Below, in pieces: positions 52,569 through 60,019 of a DNA stretch of 64,000 nt. Within the stretch, counting starts at the first letter, position 1, and the number at the start of each line of letters is the position of its first letter. Below the pieces are notes generated by a model, which was not told the origin of the DNA, searched no databases, and saw nothing but the letters and a program-made list of their open reading frames with translations. The DNA lies in the NCBI RefSeq assembly GCF_008831265.1, contig NZ_VTTH01000003.1, positions 62,001-126,000 of the forward strand, read 5' to 3'. Made by a program: the position numbers and the translations under genes. This DNA is from Lacisediminimonas profundi (GTDB taxonomy: Bacteria > Pseudomonadota > Gammaproteobacteria > Burkholderiales > Burkholderiaceae_D).

Positions 52569-53537
52569 TCAGTTGAGCGTGACGTTGGCAGCGGTGACCA
52601 CCGCATTCCAGCGTGTCAGCTCGGAATCGACGAATTTGGCGAATTCCGGCTGGCTCATGGTTCCCGGCTCGGCACCCTGTTTCTGCAGCAGGGATTGCAG
52701 GCGCGGGGTATTGAGTGCTTCCAGTACGTCGGCCGACAGTTTGCGGGTCAGTTCGGGCGGCATCTTCGCGGGGGCGTACATGCCGAACCATGCGGTGGCT
52801 TCAAAGTCCTTCACGCCGGCTTCTTGCATGGTCGGGATTTCGGGTGCTGCCTTGGCGCGCTGCCTGGTCGTGACTGCCAGTGCTTTCAGGCGGCCGCTCT
52901 TGATGTGCTGGATCACGCCTGGCAGCGAGTCGAACATCATCGGAATCTGCCCGCCCAGCAAGTCATTCAATGCCGGCGCCGCACCCTTGTATGGCACATG
53001 CACGATGTCGAGCTTTGCGGTGTGCTTGAACAGTTCGCCAGCCAGGTGGTTGGCGCCGCCCAAACCGGCCGAGCCGAAGTTGATCTTGCCCGGCTGCTCC
53101 TTGACGCGCTGTATCAGTTCCTGCACGGTGTTGACGCCCAGCGACGGATGCACCACCAGCACGTTGGGCACCGCTGCCACCAGTGCGATCGGGGTGAAGT
53201 CGCGGCGGGTGTCGTACTTCAGCGATTTGAACAGGCTGGGGTTGATCACGTGATGAGTGGCAGTGACCATCAGCGTGTAGCCGTCTGGCGCGGAGCGCAC
53301 CAGTTGTTCGGAACCGATCGCGCCGCTGGCGCCGGCGCGGTTGTCGACCACTACCGAGACACCCCATTTCTGGGTCAGTTCCTGTGACAGCTCGCGTGCC
53401 AGGATGTCGGTGGTTCCGCCGGGCGGGAAGGGGACGATGATCTTGACTGGCTGCGACGGGAATTTCTGCGCGAGAGCGCTACTGCAGGTGGCAATGGCCA
53501 GCAACAACGCTGCCATCAAACGGAACATGTTGCGCAT
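52569..53537 (-). CDS. Bug/TctC-family periplasmic binding protein
   Basis: 322 residues. Signal peptide (MRNMFRLMAALLLAIATCSS), maturation near ALAQKFPSQPVKIIVPF, then GGTTDILARELSQELTQKWG, VVVDNRAGASGAIGSEQLVR and APDGYTLMVTAT. GAGGAGA precedes the ATG. It is the second Bug protein of this operon; the two differ clearly, suggesting two ligands or one ligand in two states. Confidence 0.92.
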   Translation of the reverse strand: MRNMFRLMAALLLAIATCSSALAQKFPSQPVKIIVPFPPGGTTDILARELSQELTQKWGVSVVVDNRAGASGAIGSEQLVRSAPDGYTLMVTATHHVINPSLFKSLKYDTRRDFTPIALVAAVPNVLVVHPSLGVNTVQELIQRVKEQPGKINFGSAGLGGANHLAGELFKHTAKLDIVHVPYKGAAPALNDLLGGQIPMMFDSLPGVIQHIKSGRLKALAVTTRQRAKAAPEIPTMQEAGVKDFEATAWFGMYAPAKMPPELTRKLSADVLEALNTPRLQSLLQKQGAEPGTMSQPEFAKFVDSELTRWNAVVTAANVTLN

Positions 53538-53681
53538 GCTTGTCTCCTCGATTGACTGGTATCCATGGGGTGCCAGGCAGGCTGTCCGGGCCGTGCCGGA
53601 CAGCCTGCCTGGTCGCGCCTCTGCGGGCGCTTTTCAGTGAATTACGTTGCTACCTGGCCGGCTTCTGGCCGGCGCATGATC

Positions 53682-54122
53682 TTAATGCGAATGCGGGAAC
53701 TCGACCATCGCTTCGCCGACGCCGACGGTTTCGCCACGCTGGTTGAGCACCTTCACGTCGAGCGTCGCCCAGCGGCTTTTCTCGGTGACGCGAGTGGCTG
53801 TTACCACGCCTTGGGCGATGATGGTGTCGCCCGGCTTGACCGGTATTTTCCAGCGCGTCTCCAGCCGCCGGTGCACGCCGCCGACGGGATACAACCAGTC
53901 GGTCAACATCTTCGTGATCACGCCGAAGTTGTTCATGCCGTGCATGATGATGCCGCCGAAATTGGTCTTGCCGAAGCTGCCCTTCATGTACTCGTCGTCG
54001 AGGTGCAAGGGGTTGAAGTCAAGCGATGCTTCGCAGAATTCGCGGATCGATTCGCGTGTCGGGGTGAACGGCGTTCCCTCGATGGCGTAGCCGGCCTGCA
54101 GGGTGTCGAAAGTGGTTGTCAT
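53682..54122 (-). CDS. MaoC-family hydratase/dehydratase (hot-dog fold), catalytic half
   Basis: 146 residues. The hydratase-2 motif is DFNPLHLDDEYMKGSFGKTN followed by FGGIIMHGM, with Asp and His in catalytic positions. It should hydrate an enoyl-CoA made by the CoA-transferase route. GAGGA precedes the ATG at 54122, seven bases after the stop of the companion MaoC-like gene, with which it probably forms one heterodimer. Confidence 0.87.
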   Translation of the reverse strand: MTTTFDTLQAGYAIEGTPFTPTRESIREFCEASLDFNPLHLDDEYMKGSFGKTNFGGIIMHGMNNFGVITKMLTDWLYPVGGVHRRLETRWKIPVKPGDTIIAQGVVTATRVTEKSRWATLDVKVLNQRGETVGVGEAMVEFPHSH

Positions 54123-54128
54123 GGTTCC

Positions 54129-54611
54129 TCACATCGGGCGAATGGTCCAGCCGCGACCGGAGCAGATCACTTCGTCGTGCTGGTTGAAGAATACGTTGTC
54201 GTGGCAGACGAACAGGCGGTCGCGACGGATGAATTTGTCGAGCGCGCGCGCCTCCAGCCGGATCACGTCGCCGGGACGGGCAGGGACGTTGTAGCTCCAG
54301 GACTGGCCGGCATTCACCGTGCCGGGGCTGCGCATCCAGTCGTCTGCCGGCGTGCAGGAGAACATCAGCAGGATGTGGATCGAGGGCGGAGCGATCAGCC
54401 CCTTGTACGGCGAATTGCGGGCGTATTCCTCGTCAAAGTAAAGCGGATGCGTGTCGCCTACCACCCGGCACAACTTCTGGATGGCTTCCAGCGTCAGCGT
54501 GTAGGGCAGGGTTTTACGGGGTTGGCCGGGGATGATGTCGTCCCATACCTTGCGCCGTTTTTCGTCCTTCCAGAAATCAGTCTCGAAGTCTTGCTGCATT
54601 GTCTGCTGCAT
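54129..54611 (-). CDS. MaoC-like N-domain protein (partner of the catalytic MaoC subunit)
   Basis: 160 residues from the ATG at 54611, with a GGGGGAGAT ribosome site; upstream extensions into the divergent promoter are not credible. Hot-dog fold of the FAS1/MaoC N-terminal type: CRVVGDTHPLYFDEEYARNS then KGLIAPPSI. The catalytic His position appears replaced (HPLYFD instead of xPxHxD), so this subunit probably binds or positions the acyl-CoA. First gene of the operon, divergent from the IclR gene. Confidence 0.85.
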   Translation of the reverse strand: MQQTMQQDFETDFWKDEKRRKVWDDIIPGQPRKTLPYTLTLEAIQKLCRVVGDTHPLYFDEEYARNSPYKGLIAPPSIHILLMFSCTPADDWMRSPGTVNAGQSWSYNVPARPGDVIRLEARALDKFIRRDRLFVCHDNVFFNQHDEVICSGRGWTIRPM

Positions 54612-54639
54612 TATCTCCCCCAATAAACGGGATATGTTA

Positions 54640-54670
54640 TAAAATGACCGCTGTGCGGACAGCGATAACC
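54640..54670. promoter_or_regulatory. Candidate IclR operator and divergent promoter region
   Basis: Inverted repeat CGCTGT (54649-54654) / ACAGCG (54659-54664) with a 4-bp spacer lies in the 183-base region between the divergent MaoC and IclR genes, next to an AT-rich TTATAAAATG stretch that can act as a -10 element for the minus-strand operon. The location fits autorepression or substrate-dependent control by the IclR protein. Confidence 0.55.
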
Positions 54671-54794
54671 GCCAGACGTTCATTTTCGCCGTTTTGAGAT
54701 TTATGTCAAGACGGTTTTTGGCTTTCTGGCATTTTGTCCAGAAGCCTGGCGCTTGATTGATCTGTGCCGGACACCTGAAAGGGAGGGGAATCAG

Positions 54795-55559
54795 ATGGCT
54801 ACACCCGATAGCGATGCGTTCGTGCGCTCGTTTGCGCGCGGATTGAAGGTCATCGAGGCAATGGGGCGCGGCGAGCGCAAGCAGACCATCGCCGGCATTG
54901 CCGAAGCATGCGATTTGCCGCGCACCGCCGTGCGCCGTTTCCTGTTGACCCTGATCGAGCTGGATTTCGTGCGCGGCGACGAGCGCTATTACTGGCTCAC
55001 GCCCAAGGTGCTGCGGCTGGGCATGTCTTACCTGTACACGCTGCCTTTCTGGCGCACTGCGCAACTGGTGCTTGAAGAATTGTGTGCCAGTGTCGGCCAG
55101 TCCTGCGCGCTGTCGGTACTTGACGAGGAAGACATTGTCTATGTCGCCCGCGCGCACAGCCGGCGGATCCTGGCGATGAGTCCGGTGCTGGGAAGCCGCT
55201 TTCCTGCACATGCCGTCTCGATGGGCCGGATACTGCTGTCGGCGCTGGACGAAGAACAGCTCAACAATTACCTGGACCGGGCCAAACTGAGCAAGCTGAC
55301 CAACTGGACCATCACCGACCGCGCGCAACTGGTTGCGCAAATTCGCGCCGCCGGGGAGCAGGGCTATGCGTGGGTAGACAGGGAACTGGATGAGTCGATC
55401 TGCGGGATTGCGGTGCCCATACGGGATCCGGAGACCGGCGTCGCGGCGGCAATCAACGTGAGCTTGCCGGCGGGGCCGTGGACAGAGGAAACGGCGCGCG
55501 ACGAATTCCTGGTGCCGCTGCGCCAGGCCGCAGCGCGCATCCGCAGCGCCAGCATGTAG
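54795..55559 (+). CDS. IclR-family transcriptional regulator (PcaR/PobR type)
   Basis: 254 residues from the ATG at 54795; GGGAGGGG lies just upstream. N-terminal winged helix: FARGLKVIEAMGRGERKQTI, IAEACDLPRTAVRRFLLTLI. The C-terminal effector domain has SCALSVLDEEDIVYVARAHS, FPAHAVSMGRILLSAL and ESICGIAVPIRDPETG. IclR proteins of this branch control aromatic-acid catabolism. Divergent from the MaoC-FAD monooxygenase-CoA-transferase operon, its likely target. Convergent with the repeat-protein gene. Confidence 0.93.
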   Translation: MATPDSDAFVRSFARGLKVIEAMGRGERKQTIAGIAEACDLPRTAVRRFLLTLIELDFVRGDERYYWLTPKVLRLGMSYLYTLPFWRTAQLVLEELCASVGQSCALSVLDEEDIVYVARAHSRRILAMSPVLGSRFPAHAVSMGRILLSALDEEQLNNYLDRAKLSKLTNWTITDRAQLVAQIRAAGEQGYAWVDRELDESICGIAVPIRDPETGVAAAINVSLPAGPWTEETARDEFLVPLRQAAARIRSASM

Positions 55560-55602
55560 GGGAGGTGGCCGGATTCAGGCTGGTGCGGGCAGCGTGGTCC
55601 GC

Positions 55603-57864
55603 TCATGGCCTGCCCCCGGGGGCCATCGGGCCGCCCATGCGCGGGCCGGCGCCAAATCCGGCCGGCCCCTGAATGACAGGCGGCCCCATCACGGCTCCGC
55701 CTGGTCCGCCCAATCCGGGGCTGCCGAATCCGCCGAGCGCTGCGCCGGCGCCGATGGCGCTCCCGCTACCGAACCCGGAAACTGGATTATCCGGCTTCAA
55801 GCCATCGGCGGGCCTGGCCTTGTCCGGCGCGACGACCGATGGCGCGACATTGCTGGCGCGGCCGGCTCCAGTCGTACTCGTTGTCGTGGTTCCGGTGCTG
55901 GTGCTGGTTCCGGTGCCTTTGGTGTCGGTGATGATGACGGTACCGGTACTGGTAGTTCCCGTCCCGGTGCCCGCTCCGCCTGGCTTGTCGGTATCGTTCG
56001 TTGCCCCGCCCGGTCTGCCGGTACTGCTGGTTCCGCCACCCGTGATGCCGGTGCCGGTGGTCACTCCGCCTGGCTTGCCGGTATCGTTCGTGCCACCACC
56101 CGGCTTGCCTGCGCCGTTGGTTCCACCACCCGGCGTACCCCTGCCATTGGTGCCACCGCCTGGCTTGCCCGTGTCGTTGGTTCCACCGCCCGGCGTACCG
56201 GTGCCGGTGGTCCCGCCACCCGGCGTGCCTGTGCCATTGGTTCCGCCACCCGGCGTGCCTGTGCCGGTGGTCCCACCACCTGGCGTTCCTGTGCCGGTGG
56301 TCCCGCCACCCGGTGTGCCGGTGCCATTGGTTCCGCCACCCGGCGTACCGGTGCCGTTGGTTCCGCAAGGAGCGGCTCCCTCCACGCACCCTGGTGTACC
56401 TGTGCCGGTGGACCCACCACCTGGGGTGCCTGTACCGGTGGTTCCGCCACCCGGTGTGCCGGTGCCATTGGTTCCGCCACCCGGCGTACCGGTACCGTTG
56501 GTCCCGCCACCCGGTGTACCTGTGCCGTTGGTTCCGCCACCCGGCGTACCGGTACCACTTGGTCCGCAAGGAGCGGCTCCCTCCACGCACCCCGGCGTAC
56601 CGCTACCGTTGGTGCCACCGCCCGGCGTACCGGTACCGTTGGTCCCGCCACTCGGTGTACCTGTGCCGTTGGTTCCGCCACCCGGCGTACCTGTGCCGTT
56701 GGTCCCGCCACCCGGTGTGCCGGTGCCATTGGTTCCGCCACCCGGCGTACCGGTGCCGTTGGTTCCGCAAGGAGCGGCTCCCTCCACGCACCCTGGTGTA
56801 CCTGTGCCGGTGGATCCACCACCTGGGGTGCCTGTACCGGTGGTTCCGCCACCCGGTGTGCCGGTGCCATTGGTTCCGCCACCCGGCGTACCTGTGCCAT
56901 TGGTGCCACCGCCCGGCGTACCGGTACCGTTGGTCCCGCCACCCGGTGTACCTGTGCCGTTGGTTCCGCCACCCGGCGTACCGGTACCACTTGGTCCGCA
57001 AGGAGCGGCTCCCTCCACGCACCCCGGCGTACCGCTACCGTTGGTGCCACCGCCCGGCGTACCGGTACCGTTGGTCCCGCCACTCGGTGTACCTGTGCCG
57101 TTGGTTCCGCCACCCGGCGTGCCTGTGCCGTTGGTCCCACCGCCCGGCGTACCTGTGCCGTTGGTCCCGCCACCCGGGGTACCGGTACCACTTGGTCCGC
57201 AAGGAGCGGCTCCCTCCACGCACCCCGGCGTACCTGTGCCGTTGGTTCCACCGCCCGGCGTACCGGTGCCGTTGGTCCCGCCACCAGGCGTGTCTGTACC
57301 CGGGGGCCTGCTGTCCGGTGCATCTGTACCTGGTGGATTGCCACCAGGCGTGTCCGTACCCGGTGGTTTGCTGTCTGGTGTATCCGTACCTGGTGGTCTG
57401 CCACCCGGCGAGTCCGTACCCGGTGGCTTGCTGCCTGGCGTATCCGTACCTGGCGGATTGCCACCCGGCGAGTCCGTACCTGGAGGCCGGCTACCAGGCG
57501 TGTCTGTGCCCGGTGGCCGTTTGCCCAGGATTTCTGTTTCAGGCTTGCCCGGCGCTGTCTCGACCATATGGCCGATTGATCCGTCGTCGTTGCGCCTCAC
57601 CATGCCGGTGATGGTCCTGTCGTCGCCGACGCGTACTGATTGGGTCCGCTCGCCCGAGATCGTCAGGTCGTAGTCGCCTGGTGGCAGGCTGGTGAATCTG
57701 TAGATTCCGTCCTTGTCGGTGGCGCCCGTCAGTGGCGCACCGCCCGGATTTTTCTTGACGACGACCACCACCCCGGGGATAGGCTCATTGGCAGCCATCG
57801 CCAGTCCGCTGCTGAGCAGGAAGGCAAACGCGGCACTAAGGATGACTGACGCAAGGGTGCGCAT
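55603..57864 (-). CDS. Exported Gly/Thr/Pro-rich tandem-repeat protein
   Basis: 753 residues, not a family I can name. Signal peptide MRTLASVILSAAFAFLLSSG...AMA, then a carboxypeptidase-regulatory-like beta-sandwich (about 28-95: PIPGVVVVVKKNPGGAPLTG, DGIYRFTSLPPGDYDLTI). Residues about 115-195 are eight decamers of type [RNK]PPGTDTPGG. Residues 195-620 are decamers of type GTNGTGTPGG, interrupted by five CVEGAAPCG inserts. A Gly/Ala/Pro-rich tail ends PMAPGGRP. Each CVEGAAPCG has two Cys and could form a small loop or cross-link. It is the last of three minus-strand genes for exported proteins. Surface scaffold, adhesin or matrix roles are possible; none is proven. AGGAA lies upstream of the ATG. 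Confidence 0.8.
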   Translation of the reverse strand: MRTLASVILSAAFAFLLSSGLAMAANEPIPGVVVVVKKNPGGAPLTGATDKDGIYRFTSLPPGDYDLTISGERTQSVRVGDDRTITGMVRRNDDGSIGHMVETAPGKPETEILGKRPPGTDTPGSRPPGTDSPGGNPPGTDTPGSKPPGTDSPGGRPPGTDTPDSKPPGTDTPGGNPPGTDAPDSRPPGTDTPGGGTNGTGTPGGGTNGTGTPGCVEGAAPCGPSGTGTPGGGTNGTGTPGGGTNGTGTPGGGTNGTGTPSGGTNGTGTPGGGTNGSGTPGCVEGAAPCGPSGTGTPGGGTNGTGTPGGGTNGTGTPGGGTNGTGTPGGGTNGTGTPGGGTTGTGTPGGGSTGTGTPGCVEGAAPCGTNGTGTPGGGTNGTGTPGGGTNGTGTPGGGTNGTGTPSGGTNGTGTPGGGTNGSGTPGCVEGAAPCGPSGTGTPGGGTNGTGTPGGGTNGTGTPGGGTNGTGTPGGGTTGTGTPGGGSTGTGTPGCVEGAAPCGTNGTGTPGGGTNGTGTPGGGTTGTGTPGGGTTGTGTPGGGTNGTGTPGGGTTGTGTPGGGTNDTGKPGGGTNGRGTPGGGTNGAGKPGGGTNDTGKPGGVTTGTGITGGGTSSTGRPGGATNDTDKPGGAGTGTGTTSTGTVIITDTKGTGTSTSTGTTTTSTTGAGRASNVAPSVVAPDKARPADGLKPDNPVSGFGSGSAIGAGAALGGFGSPGLGGPGGAVMGPPVIQGPAGFGAGPRMGGPMAPGGRP
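56365..57198. repeat. Higher-order 201-bp repeats within the repeat-protein gene
   Basis: The sequence GCAAGGAGCGGCTCCCTCCA recurs at 56365, 56566, 56767, 56998 and 57199. Spacings are 201, 201, 231 and 201 bp; the exception equals 201 plus one 30-bp unit. Within each period are ~30-bp units encoding decapeptides. Alternate periods resemble each other more closely, so a ~402-bp block (56365-56766) appears duplicated into 56767-57198. Confidence 0.9.
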
Positions 57865-57930
57865 CAGGCTTGTTCCTGCCGCGACGCCGGCATGCTCAGT
57901 TGAGTTGATGATTTGGCTGCTCCCGGGGTG

Positions 57931-58320
57931 CTATTTCGGACCCATGGCGTTGCCGGCGGCGCTACCGCTGCCAGCAACGCCGCCTGGATTGATGCCGAGT
58001 GGGGGAACCGGGCCGGTGAATTGCTGCGGCGTGAAGCCGCCGCCGAAGGTCTGGGTGGATGCTCCCGGTGTGCCGATCTGTGAACCGAAGCCGCCGGTGA
58101 TGCTGCCGGGACTGCCGCTGCCGCCGCCGGGACCCATGCCGGAGCCGCTGCCGAAACCGATCGCCGGCGGGGCCGACTGCGCCGTGCTTCCTGGCTGCTG
58201 CGATTGGGTTTGTTGCGCCGAGGCGGACATGGCCACGCATAGCAGGGAGCATGCCAGTCCAGATAGTGTCCGTCGCACTGTCCGCCGCACTGTCCCGCTC
58301 ATTGCTGCATTCATTTTCAT
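57931..58320 (-). CDS. Small exported Gly-rich protein
   Basis: 129 residues from the ATG at 58320 with AGGTG seven bases upstream; further starts exist because a 15-bp element (AAGGTGAATGAAATC) is tandemly duplicated there. Signal peptide (RRTLSGLACSLLCVAMSASA), then a Gln/Ser segment and Gly-rich low-complexity repeats (GFGSGSGMGPGGGSGSPGS, TQTFGGGFTPQQF). No catalytic motif. Composition resembles the tail of the neighbouring repeat protein, and the two genes are 66 bases apart on the same strand. Function unknown. Confidence 0.65.
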   Translation of the reverse strand: MKMNAAMSGTVRRTVRRTLSGLACSLLCVAMSASAQQTQSQQPGSTAQSAPPAIGFGSGSGMGPGGGSGSPGSITGGFGSQIGTPGASTQTFGGGFTPQQFTGPVPPLGINPGGVAGSGSAAGNAMGPK

Positions 58321-58416
58321 TTCATTCACCTTGATTTCATTCACCTTCAATTACGCCTGGCGGGACGTGGGTCGCGCCGGCGGACGCCATGGCAATACGG
58401 GATCGGCAAACGATGC

Positions 58417-59196
58417 TCAATAGCTGAAGCTCAGACCGGCAGATACGATGTGGCTGGTGTACGCGGTGCCTGCGAAGTTGGAGTCATTGTCCTGGAACGC
58501 GTAGCCGAGGCTCAGGTACCAGTTTTTCGACACTTTCTCGGTGCCCTCCAGGAACCAGGTCTTCGACTTGGTATTGAATGGCGTGGTGCTCTTGAAGTCG
58601 CGGCTCGCGTGGCTGAATCCGAGGTTGATGAAGCGGTCCTTGTTGGGCAGGTATCCCAGGCTCACTGCATAGGTCGGGCCGGTGCTGCTGAAGGTGCTGA
58701 GGTTGGCACGGTTGTCTTCGTAGTCGGCCACGCCCTTGAGCCACACCGTCTGGGTCAGTTGCCTCTTGATTTCGGCTGTCGCGCCGTAGCCGCTGGAATC
58801 GCGGTCGTGCTGCCGGGTTTCACGCACGAAGGCGCGGCCTGTCAACTGGCCCGACCATTTTGGCGAAAACTGCCGGTAGAAGCCTGCGCTGCCCATCAGC
58901 GTGGAACTGTCGAGGTTGCTGAAATTGTTGTACCGGGAAACCAGGGCGCCGACCTGGCCGACGAAATAGTCGGTCTGCTCCCTGTTCAGCGGCGTGAAAT
59001 ACACCGCGGAGGCGCTTAGCGCCAGGAAGCTGTCGCTGCGCTGGTTGGCCTTGGTCGGCAAATCCGGCGAGCCGTTGACGTTGCTGTCGTGAGATAGCCG
59101 GGCGCCCGCATTCAGGGTCACTTCGGCATGGGAAGAGGCGGCCAGCACGGCAAGGGCCGTGGCGGCTGCGAGCTTCAGGTGGAAAGGGCCGTGCAT
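58417..59196 (-). CDS. Outer-membrane beta-barrel protein
   Basis: 259 residues. Signal peptide (KLAAATALAVLAASSHA) then alternating amphipathic strands: VTLNAGARLSHDSNVNGSP, TDYFVGQVGALVSRYNNF, WSGQLTGRAFVRETRQHD. It ends VSAGLSFSY, the aromatic C-terminus recognised by the BAM machinery. About 10-12 strands are likely. I cannot name a substrate. GAGG precedes the ATG. It heads the three-gene exported-protein unit, so it may be an assembly or secretion partner for the repeat protein. Confidence 0.8.
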   Translation of the reverse strand: MHGPFHLKLAAATALAVLAASSHAEVTLNAGARLSHDSNVNGSPDLPTKANQRSDSFLALSASAVYFTPLNREQTDYFVGQVGALVSRYNNFSNLDSSTLMGSAGFYRQFSPKWSGQLTGRAFVRETRQHDRDSSGYGATAEIKRQLTQTVWLKGVADYEDNRANLSTFSSTGPTYAVSLGYLPNKDRFINLGFSHASRDFKSTTPFNTKSKTWFLEGTEKVSKNWYLSLGYAFQDNDSNFAGTAYTSHIVSAGLSFSY

Positions 59197-59439
59197 GCAA
59201 ACCTCACTGCTGTGGGTGCTGCCTTATGTTCGAACCCTGGATGCCAGCCTGGCTGGCGGGGTTCGGCCTGAAGTTCAGATTTTGTTGCTGCAGGCCATGT
59301 TAGAACACATTCCAGCTGCATTTGCAAATTTGCAACGTAGCATGGACCAAAATAATTGGGTGAATGGTGAATGCCGGCCAGCCCCGAGCGGGGAGGCGGG
59401 ATCGACGAAGGGGGCGGCTGCGAGGTCCAGGCCATGCGT

Positions 59440-59545
59440 CGCCTTGAAGGCTGATCATTACCCGCATCCTGATTCCTGGCGTAGCCCGGCGCACGCATTC
59501 GTGGCGTGCGCCGTTCTGCGCTGTCAATCGAGACATGGGTAACGA
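59440..59545. repeat. Minimal form of the intergenic repeat termini, with a GC-rich hairpin
   Basis: The 378-base gap 59197-59574 holds no gene I can support. GCCTTGAAGGCTGATCATTA (about 59444) and CATGGGTAACGATCCGG (about 59533) resemble the two outward-facing ends of composite repeats, separated by only ~70 bp. Between them lies a strong hairpin with arms CGGCGCACGC (59488-59497) and GCGTGCGCCG (59505-59514). It may be an internally deleted copy. Nearer the outer-membrane gene a GCCAGC/GCTGGC repeat is visible. Confidence 0.6.
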
Positions 59546-59574
59546 TCCGGCCACAAGTCCGGAACTGCTCCGGT

Positions 59575-59880
59575 TCAAAGAATCCTGAAAATCTCCCAGC
59601 GCGATGTGCCCGAAACCACGTAGGGCTCGAGTTCGTCGCTCCACTGTTGGTGAGCCGGGATGTTCGGGAGTTTTGCCCAGGCGCGTTCGATTTCCCCGAG
59701 GTCCGCAACCTCCCACTCATGCACGACGGTCGCTTCCAGCGCGCCGATCGAGCCGGTCAGGATGCGTCCCGGCCGGATGCCGAGTTGTGGTGCGATCCTG
59801 GTCTCCCATTCGCGCAGTTTTTCGATGACCTTCTGCTTCTGCCCGAAGTGGGCGTCGATCTGCCATCTGGCAAGCAGCAT
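59575..59880 (-). CDS. Small conserved-looking protein of unknown function
   Basis: 101 residues from the ATG at 59880, with GGAG at suitable distance. It begins MLLARWQIDAHFGQKQKVIE and contains ATVVHEWEVADLGEIERAW, a pattern compatible with small dimeric alpha/beta-barrel (NIPSNAP/EthD-like) proteins. No signal peptide. It follows nrdJ on the same strand after 139 bases that contain a GCCTGT/ACAGGC hairpin. Function not assigned. Confidence 0.6.
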   Translation of the reverse strand: MLLARWQIDAHFGQKQKVIEKLREWETRIAPQLGIRPGRILTGSIGALEATVVHEWEVADLGEIERAWAKLPNIPAHQQWSDELEPYVVSGTSRWEIFRIL

Positions 59881-60019
59881 GATGTGGCTCCATGCGACGA
59901 CCTGTGCCTGTGACCGGTCGCGCGCAGTTGGCAGGCCGCGCAGGCTTTGTCGGGGCCTGTCGCGCACAGGCAAACGCCCGGCGCACGCGAGCAAGGCGCC
60001 GCCGGGCAGGTATTCCGGG

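Noticed and set aside
55594-57673. Plus- and minus-strand frames of 430-670 codons overlapping the repeat-protein gene
   Set aside because: The 30-bp units are a multiple of three, so every frame stays open once one is. Only the minus-strand 753-residue frame has a signal peptide, a folded domain and a ribosome site.
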